This document shows, in pieces, positions 15,000 to 22,709 of a stretch of DNA of 38,089 nt. The DNA is from Bacteroidota bacterium (lineage in GTDB: Bacteria; Bacteroidota; Bacteroidia; Cytophagales; Cyclobacteriaceae). The notes under the pieces are model-generated. The model saw nothing but the letters and a program-made list of their open reading frames with translations, did not search any database and was not told the DNA's origin. The stretch lies in assembly GCA_027593175.1 (NCBI GenBank), contig JAQCJI010000018.1:1-38089 (forward strand), written 5' to 3'. Made by a program: the position numbers and the translations under genes. Each line of letters begins with the position of its first letter. Position 1 is the stretch's first letter.

Positions 15000-16097
15000 A
15001 TGAAAAAGAAAGTGTTATTTATAGACCGAGATGGCACCATCATCAAGGAACCCCCCACAGATTTTCAAGTCGATAGCTTGGAGAAGTTGGAATTTATACC
15101 CAAAGCGATCTCCAACCTCCGGAAGCTAACCGAAAATTGCGACTACGAATTGGTGATGGTGACAAATCAGGATGGCTTGGGAACCGATTCCTTTCCAGAA
15201 AAAGACTTCTGGCCAGCACAATACAAGATGTTGAAAACGCTCGAACAGGAAAATATCCAATTTGCAGCAATCCACATCGACCGCAGTTTTGAGGAGGAGC
15301 AGGCGCCGACACGAAAGCCTAGAATAGGGATGCTAACCTCTTATTTTTCCGAAGACTATGACCTAAGCCAGTCCTTTGTGATCGGAGACCGCGCTACCGA
15401 TATACAGCTCGCGCAGAATTTGGGAACGAAATCGATTTTCTTCGGTGAATCACACTCTGAGGCAACATTCTGCTGCAAAGACTGGGACGAAATCTACACC
15501 TTCCTAGCTCTCCCTCCCCGTCAATCAGAGGTAAATCGAAAAACGGCAGAAACTGACATTTACATCAAACTCAATCTGGATGGAACAGGTGCTTGCGACA
15601 TCTCCACAGGTCTACACTTTTTTGACCACATGCTGGAGCAACTAGGCAAGCATGGCAGTACAGACTTGCGTATTCAGGTTAAAGGGGACCTCCATATCGA
15701 CGAGCACCACACCATCGAGGATACCGCCCTTGCATTGGGAGAAGCTTATGCAAAGGCCCTGGGGGATAAAAAGGGAATTTACCGCTATGGATTTCTCCTC
15801 CCCATGGACGATTCACTGGCCCAGGTGGCCCTAGACTTCGGAGGCAGGCCCTGGTTGGAATGGGATGCCCAATTCTCTCGAGAAAAAGTAGGCGACATGC
15901 CCACAGAGCTATTTTTTCATTTCTTCAAGTCCTTTTCGGATGCCGCGAAGTGCAATCTAAACATTTGTCTTACGGGTGACAACGAGCACCACAAGATCGA
16001 AGCCGCTTTCAAAGGATTGGCTCGAGCGATCAAGATGGCTGTGCTCCGTGAGGAGCGCAATTTAAAGCAGCTCCCTTCTACCAAAGGGATGCTTTGA
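15000..16097 (+). CDS. hisB: Bifunctional histidinol-phosphatase / imidazoleglycerol-phosphate dehydratase
   Basis: A 365-aa fusion. Residues 1 to about 165 form a HAD-type histidinol phosphatase with FIDRDGT (nucleophile Asp9, Asp11), [10 protein letters not shown] and [16 protein letters not shown]. Residues from about 175 onward form IGP dehydratase, with [26 protein letters not shown], the metal-binding [16 protein letters not shown], and [20 protein letters not shown] 15000 fits the family N-terminus; an upstream in-frame extension to 14913 would overlap hisC. This fused form is usual in enterobacteria and Bacteroidota. It is the last his gene here, because the next gene is on the other strand. 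The hisH, hisA, hisF and hisIE functions must be encoded elsewhere. Confidence 0.96.
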   Translation: MKKKVLFIDRDGTIIKEPPTDFQVDSLEKLEFIPKAISNLRKLTENCDYELVMVTNQDGLGTDSFPEKDFWPAQYKMLKTLEQENIQFAAIHIDRSFEEEQAPTRKPRIGMLTSYFSEDYDLSQSFVIGDRATDIQLAQNLGTKSIFFGESHSEATFCCKDWDEIYTFLALPPRQSEVNRKTAETDIYIKLNLDGTGACDISTGLHFFDHMLEQLGKHGSTDLRIQVKGDLHIDEHHTIEDTALALGEAYAKALGDKKGIYRYGFLLPMDDSLAQVALDFGGRPWLEWDAQFSREKVGDMPTELFFHFFKSFSDAAKCNLNICLTGDNEHHKIEAAFKGLARAIKMAVLREERNLKQLPSTKGML

Positions 16098-16116
16098 TAA
16101 ATGGGTAATTTAAAAA

Positions 16117-16142
16117 GGATAGCTCCATAGGAGCATACATCC
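16117..16142. terminator. Possible hairpin between convergent hisB and the ATP-grasp gene
   Basis: GCTCC (16122-16126) and GGAGC (16130-16134) pair around ATA, with GGAT/ATCC (16117-16120, 16139-16142) as a weaker outer stem. It lies in the 65-base gap between two convergent genes. No T-run follows, so termination is only suggested by position. Confidence 0.35.
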
Positions 16143-16162
16143 TCTACCTAAACCCAATCATT

Positions 16163-17047
16163 TTAGCTCCCCAAAAGCCGCTTTCTCAGAGCAGCTTTGT
16201 AATTGGGAATCGCTTTATCCGAAAGTCCCAAAAAGAGGTAGGGCTCAATGAGTTCAAGTTCCATTAGGTGAAACACCCCATCAATGACCACTCCATCCAC
16301 CCGAGTATAGAGGCTGTCCTTCGCAAAAGCATCTACTAGGGCCTGAGCAGCAGCAAGCATTTTTGAATCCGGTTGGATCTCTTGAATCGTTCCCCCATAG
16401 TAATGCTGCACCCTAAAATCGTCCGCTGCCGGAGACTTGAGCACAGCATGGGAAAATACTACATTAAAATAAATAAGCGAATACTCGCCCACCTCCACAA
16501 TTTCTGGAATGTATGGCTGCACTAGAAAAGCTTCTTCCTCCAGCAAACTAGCAATTTTTTGTTCCAGCTCTTTGCCTGCTCCTCTGGAAATTTTTACCGT
16601 ATTCTTCGCGCCTCCGCTAATCAAAGGCTTCACTACCAAAGTGTCGGACTGAAGTGCATCATGCAGCTCCTCCAGCGAAGTTACCGTTCCTTTGGGTAGG
16701 ATTTTCCCTGCCAAACAAGGATATCCTTTGGACTTTACTTCCAATAAATATTTTTTAGAGGAATTCCACCGAAGCGTATCCACGTTGTTGAGGATGGGAA
16801 TTCCAAAGAACTCCAACTGGTTTAGCCAAGCTAAAAATTCGGGATAATAATCAAAATAATCCCAGGTAGATTTGATCAGCACATGGGTAAAGCGACTCCA
16901 GTCCACATCAGGGTCTGACCAAGCTAATAGCTGATGCGATATACCTAATTCTTCCAGCAACTTGGAGAGCAAGGCATCCTCATCTATGGTATTGGCATCG
17001 TAGGCTCCGGTAGATACATAGGTGGCAATGGCGACGTGTAGCGACAT
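16163..17047 (-). CDS. ATP-grasp family ligase
   Basis: A 294-aa protein with an ATP-grasp fold of the RimK / prokaryotic glutathione-synthetase-like group, similar in layout to DcsG-type proteins. The N-terminal pre-ATP-grasp part contains THVLIKSTWDYFDYYPEFLAWL. KGYPCLAGKIL begins the ATP-binding domain, TLVVKPLISGGAKNTVKIS gives the ATP-contacting lysine, and AFLVQPYIPEI is the hinge. VDGVVIDGVFHLMELELIEPYLFL carries the Mg2+-binding Glu/Asn-type residues near the C-terminus. Such enzymes join a carboxylate, via an acyl-phosphate, to an amine or thiol. No substrate can be named. A TAGTTTTG box lies 13 bases before its ATG; the divergent neighbour is a GT2 glycosyltransferase. Confidence 0.82.
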   Translation of the reverse strand: MSLHVAIATYVSTGAYDANTIDEDALLSKLLEELGISHQLLAWSDPDVDWSRFTHVLIKSTWDYFDYYPEFLAWLNQLEFFGIPILNNVDTLRWNSSKKYLLEVKSKGYPCLAGKILPKGTVTSLEELHDALQSDTLVVKPLISGGAKNTVKISRGAGKELEQKIASLLEEEAFLVQPYIPEIVEVGEYSLIYFNVVFSHAVLKSPAADDFRVQHYYGGTIQEIQPDSKMLAAAQALVDAFAKDSLYTRVDGVVIDGVFHLMELELIEPYLFLGLSDKAIPNYKAALRKRLLGS

Positions 17048-17060
17048 ACTTTTTTTTGTG

Positions 17061-17068
17061 CAAAACTA
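17061..17068 (-). promoter_or_regulatory. -7 element for the ATP-grasp gene
   Basis: On the minus strand TAGTTTTG (17068-17061) is an exact TAnnTTTG match 13 bases before the ATG at 17047. No TTG is present at the ideal -33 spacing. Confidence 0.4.
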
Positions 17069-17119
17069 GCATTTCCTTTTTTTAGCAGTGCCTTTTCCAC
17101 AAAAATCCAAGTGAAACCT

Positions 17120-17127
17120 TAATTTTG
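17120..17127 (+). promoter_or_regulatory. -7 element for the GT2 glycosyltransferase
   Basis: TAATTTTG is an exact TAnnTTTG match ending 15 bases before the ATG at 17143. It overlaps an in-frame TTG (17125), which argues against that TTG being the start codon. The -33 element is not clear. Confidence 0.45.
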
Positions 17128-17142
17128 GATATTGAATCTATC

Positions 17143-17910
17143 ATGAGCCACCGTAAACTCGTCATTATCCCCACCTACAATGAGCTGGAAAATATCAGCG
17201 ACATGGTACCTACCTTGATGGAGCTGGAGGGAAATTTTGAGCTCTTGGTGATTGACGATGGATCTCCAGATGGAACTGCATTGGTGGTAAAATCCTTACA
17301 GAGTAGCTATGAAGGCCGTTTGCATTTGATGGAGCGTGCCAGCAAGCAGGGATTGGGAACGGCTTATATCTCTGGCTTTCAGTGGGCTTTAGCCGCCAAC
17401 TACGACTTTATTTTTGAAATGGACTGTGATTTTTCCCACAATCCCAAGGATCTTATCCGCCTCTACGATGCAATCAAAAGCCGAGACTACGATTTGGCTA
17501 TTGGCTCTAGGTACATCACGGGTGTCAACGTGGTCAACTGGCCCATGGGCCGGGTGCTTATCTCCTATTTTGCGAGCAAGTATGTGCGTTTCATCACTGG
17601 TCTACCCATTAAAGATGCTACGGCAGGATTCAAATGCTACCACCGCAGCGTGCTGGAAGGCATTGAACTTGATACCATCCAGTTTATTGGCTATGCCTTC
17701 CAAATCGAAATGAAATTTACCGCCTGGAAACTAGGCTACAAACTATTAGAGGTACCCATCATCTTCACGGACCGCAGCAGAGGGGAATCCAAGATGAGCC
17801 AAAAAATCTTCAAGGAGGCAGTATTGGGTGTGATTTGGATGAAACTGAAAAGTTTGTTTTCGCCCTACCGCTTAGTTAAAGCGAAGGGATTTGATCGGGT
17901 CAACCCGTGA
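17143..17910 (+). CDS. GT2 glycosyltransferase, polyprenyl-phosphate mannose synthase (DPM1)-like
   Basis: A 255-aa GT-A fold glycosyltransferase. IIPTYNELENI (8-18), VIDDGSPDGTA (36-46), KQGLGTAYISGF and EMDCDFSHNP (92-101, DxD motif Asp94/Asp96) match the DPM1/Ppm1 group. That group transfers mannose, or another sugar, from a nucleotide sugar to a polyprenyl phosphate on the cytoplasmic face. AIGSRYITG and DATAGFKCYHRSVLE are further family blocks. There is no C-terminal membrane domain, as in DPM1-type rather than GtrB-type enzymes. A TTG at 17125 is in frame but lies inside the -7 box, so ATG 17143 is used. Its last 39 bases overlap the convergent permease gene. The acceptor and pathway are not shown by neighbours. 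Confidence 0.9.
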   Translation: MSHRKLVIIPTYNELENISDMVPTLMELEGNFELLVIDDGSPDGTALVVKSLQSSYEGRLHLMERASKQGLGTAYISGFQWALAANYDFIFEMDCDFSHNPKDLIRLYDAIKSRDYDLAIGSRYITGVNVVNWPMGRVLISYFASKYVRFITGLPIKDATAGFKCYHRSVLEGIELDTIQFIGYAFQIEMKFTAWKLGYKLLEVPIIFTDRSRGESKMSQKIFKEAVLGVIWMKLKSLFSPYRLVKAKGFDRVNP

Positions 17911-19089
17911 AATAATCCGAACAGGAATCCACAAAACCAAAGCCGTCAAAACTGTAACGCCTAAGTTGAGCAGGAGAAAAGCCATCCAATTCCAATCGAT
18001 GGGAACATAGCTCATGTAGTAGCTTACCGGATCCAGCGGGATCAACTGAAAATAATCCTGTAATCCTCCCAATACCAAAGCAAAGATGTTGCCATATAGA
18101 AGTCCCTTGCCCAAAATATGGATACCATTCCAGAAAAATAGAGATTGGATTTGAGCATTTTTAGCACCCATGGCCTTGAGCAGTCCAATCATCTGCGTCC
18201 GTTCCATAATGAGAAGAAATAAGATCGCTCCCATATTGAAAATGGCTACAAACCCAATCAAAGAAATAAAAACCACCACATTGGTGTCTAGCAACTTCAG
18301 CCAATCAAAAATATCCAAGAAGCGAGCTCGACTATCCATTAACCGAAGATCAAAGTCCAGCTCTTCCTCCAATAAAGGCACATAAACATCCAATTGCGCA
18401 GGATCAGCTACATGCAATTCCAATCCACCTACCTGATCGTTAGTCCATCCATTCAAATTTCGAATGGTCTGCAGCTCCCCAATAACTACTTGCTCATCAA
18501 AGTTTTCGAGATAGGTCTCAAAAATTCCTACCACCTGCACCCGGCGATAACGAGGGGGCTGCTGCACAAAGTAAAGTGTGACCTTGTCCCCCAAACTGAT
18601 GTTTAGTTTGTTGGCTACCAATTTTGAGAGCAGCACCTCATTGCTTACGCCTGAGTCAGGAAGATGTAACATCTTACCCTCCACCAGGTACTGCGCAAAA
18701 CCCAAGCTGTCAAAATCTTTTCCAACTCCCTTTAGTAGTATCCCCTCCACTTCAGCTGCTCCTTTCAGCAAGGCCGCCTTATGCGCATAGGATTGTACTT
18801 TGCTAAGAAAGGGAAACTTCCCTCGGTTCTTTAAAAACTCACCATTCATTGAAAATGGCTGCTCCTCAAAGGAACTGCTCATCTGGAATTTCTGCACCTG
18901 GAAGTGACCCGTAAACCCATACACCCGACTAGAAACCGTTTTTTGAAATCCCCCAAGAACCATGATGGATAGGATAGCTACACCCAAACCCACCGCCAGG
19001 CTGGCCACCGCGATGCGATGGATGATTCCAGAAAAGCCACCGGCATGCTGAAAACTGATTCTTTTAGCTAGGAAATAGGAAAGGTTCAA
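17872..19089 (-). CDS. FtsX-like ABC transporter permease (LolC/LolE family)
   Basis: A 405-aa inner-membrane permease with the MacB/LolE layout. TM1 is at about 23-47 (HRIAVASLAVGLGVAILSIMVL), then comes a periplasmic domain of about 220 residues. Three C-terminal helices follow (about 270-295, 318-340 and 368-390). The MERTQMIGLLKAMGAKNAQI segment is the cytoplasmic coupling loop that contacts the ATPase. LolC/E with LolD extracts lipoproteins from the inner membrane; no ATPase gene is adjacent. The start is TTG at 19089. An in-frame stop lies four codons upstream, the next ATG is past TM1, and the resulting MNLSYFLAKRI matches the usual LolC/E N-terminus. The 3' end overlaps the convergent GT2 gene by 39 bases. 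Confidence 0.88.
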   Translation of the reverse strand: MNLSYFLAKRISFQHAGGFSGIIHRIAVASLAVGLGVAILSIMVLGGFQKTVSSRVYGFTGHFQVQKFQMSSSFEEQPFSMNGEFLKNRGKFPFLSKVQSYAHKAALLKGAAEVEGILLKGVGKDFDSLGFAQYLVEGKMLHLPDSGVSNEVLLSKLVANKLNISLGDKVTLYFVQQPPRYRRVQVVGIFETYLENFDEQVVIGELQTIRNLNGWTNDQVGGLELHVADPAQLDVYVPLLEEELDFDLRLMDSRARFLDIFDWLKLLDTNVVVFISLIGFVAIFNMGAILFLLIMERTQMIGLLKAMGAKNAQIQSLFFWNGIHILGKGLLYGNIFALVLGGLQDYFQLIPLDPVSYYMSYVPIDWNWMAFLLLNLGVTVLTALVLWIPVRIISRVDPIKSLRFN

Positions 19090-19099
19090 CGGACTGGGT

Positions 19100-19107
19100 T
19101 AAATTTG
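19100..19107 (+). promoter_or_regulatory. -7 element for namZ
   Basis: TAAATTTG is an exact TAnnTTTG match ending 23 bases before the namZ ATG at 19131. It sits in the 41-base gap between divergent genes. No good -33 TTG was seen. Confidence 0.4.
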
Positions 19108-19130
19108 CTTGCAACTCTCCGCAAAATAGC

Positions 19131-20309
19131 ATGAAGCAAGCGAAAAATTTACCTTTGATCTACATTTTGACCATCTGCTTGTATTTAACCAGCATTGTCG
19201 ATGCGTATACGCAACAAATTTTAGTTGGTGCAGAACAAACGCAGTTGTACCTGCCACAGCTTCAAGGAAAAAAAGTAGGGGTGGTTGGTAACCAAACAAG
19301 CATGCTTCCCCAATCCAATCAGAAACACCTGGTAGACTTTCTTTTAGAAAATAAAATTCAGGTGGTGAAAGTTTTCGTGCCCGAACATGGTTTCCGAGGC
19401 ACCGCTGACGCAGGAGAAAAAATCAACAACTCCATAGATACCAAAACAGGCCTGCCTATCGTCTCCTTGTATGGAGCCAATAAGAAGCCTAGTGCAGAGC
19501 AGCTCAAAGACCTTGATGTACTTGTCTTTGACCTGCAAGATGTGGGCGTCCGGTTTTTTACCTACATCAGCACGCTACACTACGTGATGGAGGCCTGTGC
19601 TGAGCAAGAGAAGCCACTTATCCTACTCGATCGGCCCAACCCCAACGGAGGGGATGTAGATGGCCCTATGCTGAAAAAAGGCTTTGATTCTTTTGTAGGC
19701 ATGCATCCAATCCCAATCGTTCATGGCCTGAGTATTGGTGAACTTGCAGGGATGATCAATGGGGAAAAATGGCTGAAAGGAGGCGTAAAGGTCAATCTCA
19801 CTGTTATCCTAGTAGCGAATTGGACACACGAAATGTCCTACGAACTTCCGGTAAAGCCCTCTCCCAACTTGCCCAATGCACTTTCGATCCGCTTATATCC
19901 CAGCACCTGCCTGTTTGAAGGAACGGTAGTTTCCCTAGGTCGCGGCACCTACTTTCCTTTTCAAGTATATGGCTACCCAGATGCCCGATTCGGAGAATTT
20001 ACCTTCACCCCTGTGGCGATTGACGGCATGTCCAAAACCCCTCCGCATCAAAATACCTTGTGTTATGGGAGAGACCTTCGCTCTGAATCCCTAAAACAGC
20101 CCTTCACGCTGAACTATCTGCTGGAAGCTTACCAGCGCTCCGGGATGAAAGAGAAATTCTTCAATGGCTATTTCAATACCCTTGTAGGTACAGACGAGCT
20201 TAAAAAGCAAATTCTGGCTGGAAAAACAGAAGCGGAGATTCGTGCTACCTGGAAACAAGGTCTTCAAGACTATGCCCAACTGCGAAAAACTTACCTAGTA
20301 TATCCTTAA
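19131..20309 (+). CDS. namZ: DUF1343 / NamZ-type exo-beta-N-acetylmuramidase
   Basis: A 392-aa exported enzyme of the DUF1343 (YzbB/NamZ, GH171) family. It releases terminal MurNAc from peptidoglycan fragments in cell-wall recycling. Residues 1 to about 25 form a signal peptide (LIYILTICLYLTSIVDA). The mature part shows GKKVGVVGNQTS (46-57), VPEHGFRGTADAGE (83-96), LDVLVFDLQDVGVRFFTYISTLHYVMEA and LDRPNPNGG. These blocks identify the family strongly. EGTVVSLGRGTYFPFQVYG is a further conserved stretch. It is divergent from the LolE-like permease, and fmt follows after 29 bases. Confidence 0.9.
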   Translation: MKQAKNLPLIYILTICLYLTSIVDAYTQQILVGAEQTQLYLPQLQGKKVGVVGNQTSMLPQSNQKHLVDFLLENKIQVVKVFVPEHGFRGTADAGEKINNSIDTKTGLPIVSLYGANKKPSAEQLKDLDVLVFDLQDVGVRFFTYISTLHYVMEACAEQEKPLILLDRPNPNGGDVDGPMLKKGFDSFVGMHPIPIVHGLSIGELAGMINGEKWLKGGVKVNLTVILVANWTHEMSYELPVKPSPNLPNALSIRLYPSTCLFEGTVVSLGRGTYFPFQVYGYPDARFGEFTFTPVAIDGMSKTPPHQNTLCYGRDLRSESLKQPFTLNYLLEAYQRSGMKEKFFNGYFNTLVGTDELKKQILAGKTEAEIRATWKQGLQDYAQLRKTYLVYP

Positions 20310-20338
20310 ATCTTTCCGATTAACACACCTCTCTGCAC

Positions 20339-21277
20339 ATGCATCCCCCTCCTATAAAACCCTCCTTACGAATCATTTACATGGGTACCCCGGAATTTGC
20401 TGTGCCTGCTTTGGAAAAATTGGTTGCTGCAGGCTGGAACGTGGTGGCCGTCATCACTGCCCCAGATAAACCCCAGGGCCGAGGACAGAAATTGGTTAGT
20501 TCTCCCGTCAAAGAGGCAGCCGAGACCCTGGGAATAGCTGTATTGCAACCCACCAACCTCAAGGATGCCACTTTCCAGCAGGAACTTGAGGTACTTGCTG
20601 CAGACCTACAGATTGTCGTAGCCTTTCGAATGCTTCCCGAAGCCGTTTGGAACATGCCCCCCATGGGCACCTTCAACCTCCACGCCTCCCTGCTACCAAA
20701 TTACCGAGGTGCCGCCCCGATCAACTGGGCGTTAATCCATGGAGAAAAGGAAACCGGGGTCACCACCTTTTTTCTCCAGCATGAAATCGACACTGGAAAT
20801 ATCCTTTTTCAAGAGAAAGTAACTATCCTTCCAGAGGATAACTTAGGTAGCCTCTACGACAAACTCATGAGTCTAGGAGCTGATCTGGTCGTGAAAACTG
20901 TGGAAGCTATTGCCTCCAAGAACATTAATCCCCAGCCTCAGGAAGAAAGTCATACCATCCGTACCGCACCTAAAATTTTCAAGGAAATGGGTAAAATCGA
21001 CTGGAACTCCTCGTCAACTGCTATCCACAACTTAGTCCGTGGCCTATCACCCATCCCAGGAGCCTGGACAGAAATTCAAAGCAAAACCTGCAAAATATTT
21101 ATCTCCTCTCCAAGCGACCAAAACTTGCCTAGAAAAGCTCCTGGCGAATGGATTTCTGACTTCAAAACCTTTCTTCGCTTTCAGTGCGGAGAGGGACACC
21201 TAACAATCCTTGACCTACAGTTGGAAGGTAAAAAGCGGATGAAAGTGGATGAATTTCTGAGGGGATGGAAAGGATAA
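20339..21277 (+). CDS. fmt: Methionyl-tRNA formyltransferase
   Basis: A 312-aa enzyme that formylates initiator Met-tRNA using 10-formyl-THF. IIYMGTPEFAVPALEKL (13-29) is the N-terminal strand and NLHASLLPNYRGAAPINWAL (117-136) holds the catalytic Asn and His with the SLLP signature. EIDTGNIL gives the catalytic Asp, and IDWNSSSTAIHNLVRGLSPIPGAW opens the C-terminal tRNA-binding OB-like domain. The ATG at 20339 adds about nine residues before the conserved start; ATG 20381 lies too far in. folA, which also acts in folate metabolism, follows after a 142-base gap. Confidence 0.96.
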   Translation: MHPPPIKPSLRIIYMGTPEFAVPALEKLVAAGWNVVAVITAPDKPQGRGQKLVSSPVKEAAETLGIAVLQPTNLKDATFQQELEVLAADLQIVVAFRMLPEAVWNMPPMGTFNLHASLLPNYRGAAPINWALIHGEKETGVTTFFLQHEIDTGNILFQEKVTILPEDNLGSLYDKLMSLGADLVVKTVEAIASKNINPQPQEESHTIRTAPKIFKEMGKIDWNSSSTAIHNLVRGLSPIPGAWTEIQSKTCKIFISSPSDQNLPRKAPGEWISDFKTFLRFQCGEGHLTILDLQLEGKKRMKVDEFLRGWKG

Positions 21278-21337
21278 AGGCAGGCCAAATTCGCCTTGAG
21301 TCATTTCCAATGCTAAAAAAATAAAAATGAATTCAAT

Positions 21338-21370
21338 CTAAAAACTACCGAGGTATTTTTCGGGTTTTAG
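21338..21370 (+). terminator. Weak hairpin after fmt
   Basis: CTAAAA (21338-21343) and TTTTAG (21365-21370) form an outer stem and CCGA/TCGG (21348-21351, 21360-21363) an inner one. It lies between fmt and folA. No clean T-run follows, so it may be a terminator or a leader structure of folA. Confidence 0.25.
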
Positions 21371-21419
21371 TTACAAGAACTACGATAAAGGAGGTAAATT
21401 CGAACTCAAATCCACACGT

Positions 21420-21914
21420 GTGAAAATCATACTCCTCGTAGCAAAAGCAAAGAACCAGGTCATCGGAAAAGATAAACAGCTTATCTGGAAGTTATCTGCC
21501 GACCTCAAACGATTCAAAAACCTAACCACCGGACATTATCTCTTGATGGGAAGAAAGACCTATGAATCCTTAGGAAGGCCCCTACCTAACCGTACGCACC
21601 TGATCATCACAAGAAATCCAGATTTTGTGGCTCCCGAAGGTCACCATTCCTTCCACTCGGTAGAAGAAGCCATTATCTTTTGTACCAACCTCCAGCTGGA
21701 CAGGGTATTTGTCATTGGTGGAGGGGAAATCTATAAGGCCAGCCTTCCACTCTGCGATATCCTTGAAATTACGGAAGTGGAGGCGAGTCCTGAAGGAGAT
21801 ACATTTTTTCCAGAACTTGATACCCAGCATTGGAAAGAAAAAGAGCGAGAGTCCTTTCCCGCTGACGAAAACAACGAGTATTCTTACTCCTTTGTGACCT
21901 ACGAAAAAAGATAA
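21420..21914 (+). CDS. folA: Dihydrofolate reductase
   Basis: A 164-aa DHFR that reduces dihydrofolate to tetrahydrofolate with NADPH. LVAKAKNQVIGKDKQLIWKLSADLKRFK (positions 6-33) contains the catalytic acid Asp28, equivalent to E. coli Asp27. LLMGRKTYESLGRPLPNRTHLIITR is the NADPH-binding region and VFVIGGGEIYKASLP the second glycine-rich loop. The start codon is GTG at 21420, since no in-frame ATG precedes the conserved strand. The GTG lies inside the perfect palindrome CACACGTGTG (21413-21422). A full AAAGGAGGT sequence is found 24 bases upstream, too far to act normally. The SDR gene follows after three bases. Confidence 0.95.
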   Translation: MKIILLVAKAKNQVIGKDKQLIWKLSADLKRFKNLTTGHYLLMGRKTYESLGRPLPNRTHLIITRNPDFVAPEGHHSFHSVEEAIIFCTNLQLDRVFVIGGGEIYKASLPLCDILEITEVEASPEGDTFFPELDTQHWKEKERESFPADENNEYSYSFVTYEKR

Positions 21915-21917
21915 ACC

Positions 21918-22703
21918 ATGGCCAAACCCGTCATCTGGATCACGGGTGCTTCCTCCGGCATTGGTGAGGCATCCGCCAAAAAATTTTCTAAAGAAGGATA
22001 TGCCCTCATCCTCTCCTCTCGCAACATGCAGGAACTCGAGCGAGTCAAAGGTACCTGTGCATTTCCTGATGCTTGTCAGATTCTTCCTTTAGATCTAACC
22101 AACTCGGTAAATTTTCCAGAGAAAGTAGCTACCGCCGTTTCCTTTTTTGGACAGGTAGATATCATCCTTCACAACGGAGGTATCAGCCAGCGATCCCTAA
22201 TCAAGGACACGCAACTGGAAGTAGACCGCAAACTGATGGAGGTCAATTACTTCGGAACCGTCGCCTTGACCAAAGCAATTCTCCCCCATTTTATAGAAAG
22301 AAAGCAAGGATCTTTCGGGGTAGTCACTTCCTTAGTTGGTAAATTTGGATCCCCCTACCGCTCCTCATACTCAGGAGCCAAACATGCCTTGCATGGTTTT
22401 TTTGACACCTTACGGGCGGAACACTATCAGGACGGCATCTCGGTCACCTTGATCTGTCCTGGATTTATCCACACGCAAGTTTCCATCAACGCCGTCACAG
22501 GAGATGGCAGCCCACTTGGCGAGATGGACCAAGCGCAGGGCCAAGGGATGTCCCCAGAAGCCTGTGCAAACCAGTTGTACCGGGCCGTCCAAGGCAAAAA
22601 GGAAGAGGTTTATATTGGCGGCAAGGAAACCTTGGCCGTATACCTCAAGCGCTTCCTTCCTGGCTTATTTTCCAAAATCCTTCGAAAAGCAAAAGTTAGA
22701 TAA
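21918..22703 (+). CDS. Short-chain dehydrogenase/reductase
   Basis: A 261-aa classical SDR with ITGASSGIGEASA (8-20), HNGGIS (85-90), catalytic Ser138 and the YSGAKHAL motif (Tyr151, Lys155). LICPGFIHTQVSINAVTGDG is the segment after the active site. It resembles the DHRS7-like branch of bacterial SDRs. The HNGG in place of the usual NNAG is a tolerated variant. It starts three bases after folA and ends six bases before cinA, so the three genes form an operon. The substrate cannot be told; a link to folate chemistry is not required by the position. Confidence 0.88.
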   Translation: MAKPVIWITGASSGIGEASAKKFSKEGYALILSSRNMQELERVKGTCAFPDACQILPLDLTNSVNFPEKVATAVSFFGQVDIILHNGGISQRSLIKDTQLEVDRKLMEVNYFGTVALTKAILPHFIERKQGSFGVVTSLVGKFGSPYRSSYSGAKHALHGFFDTLRAEHYQDGISVTLICPGFIHTQVSINAVTGDGSPLGEMDQAQGQGMSPEACANQLYRAVQGKKEEVYIGGKETLAVYLKRFLPGLFSKILRKAKVR

Positions 22704-22709
22704 TCTCAA

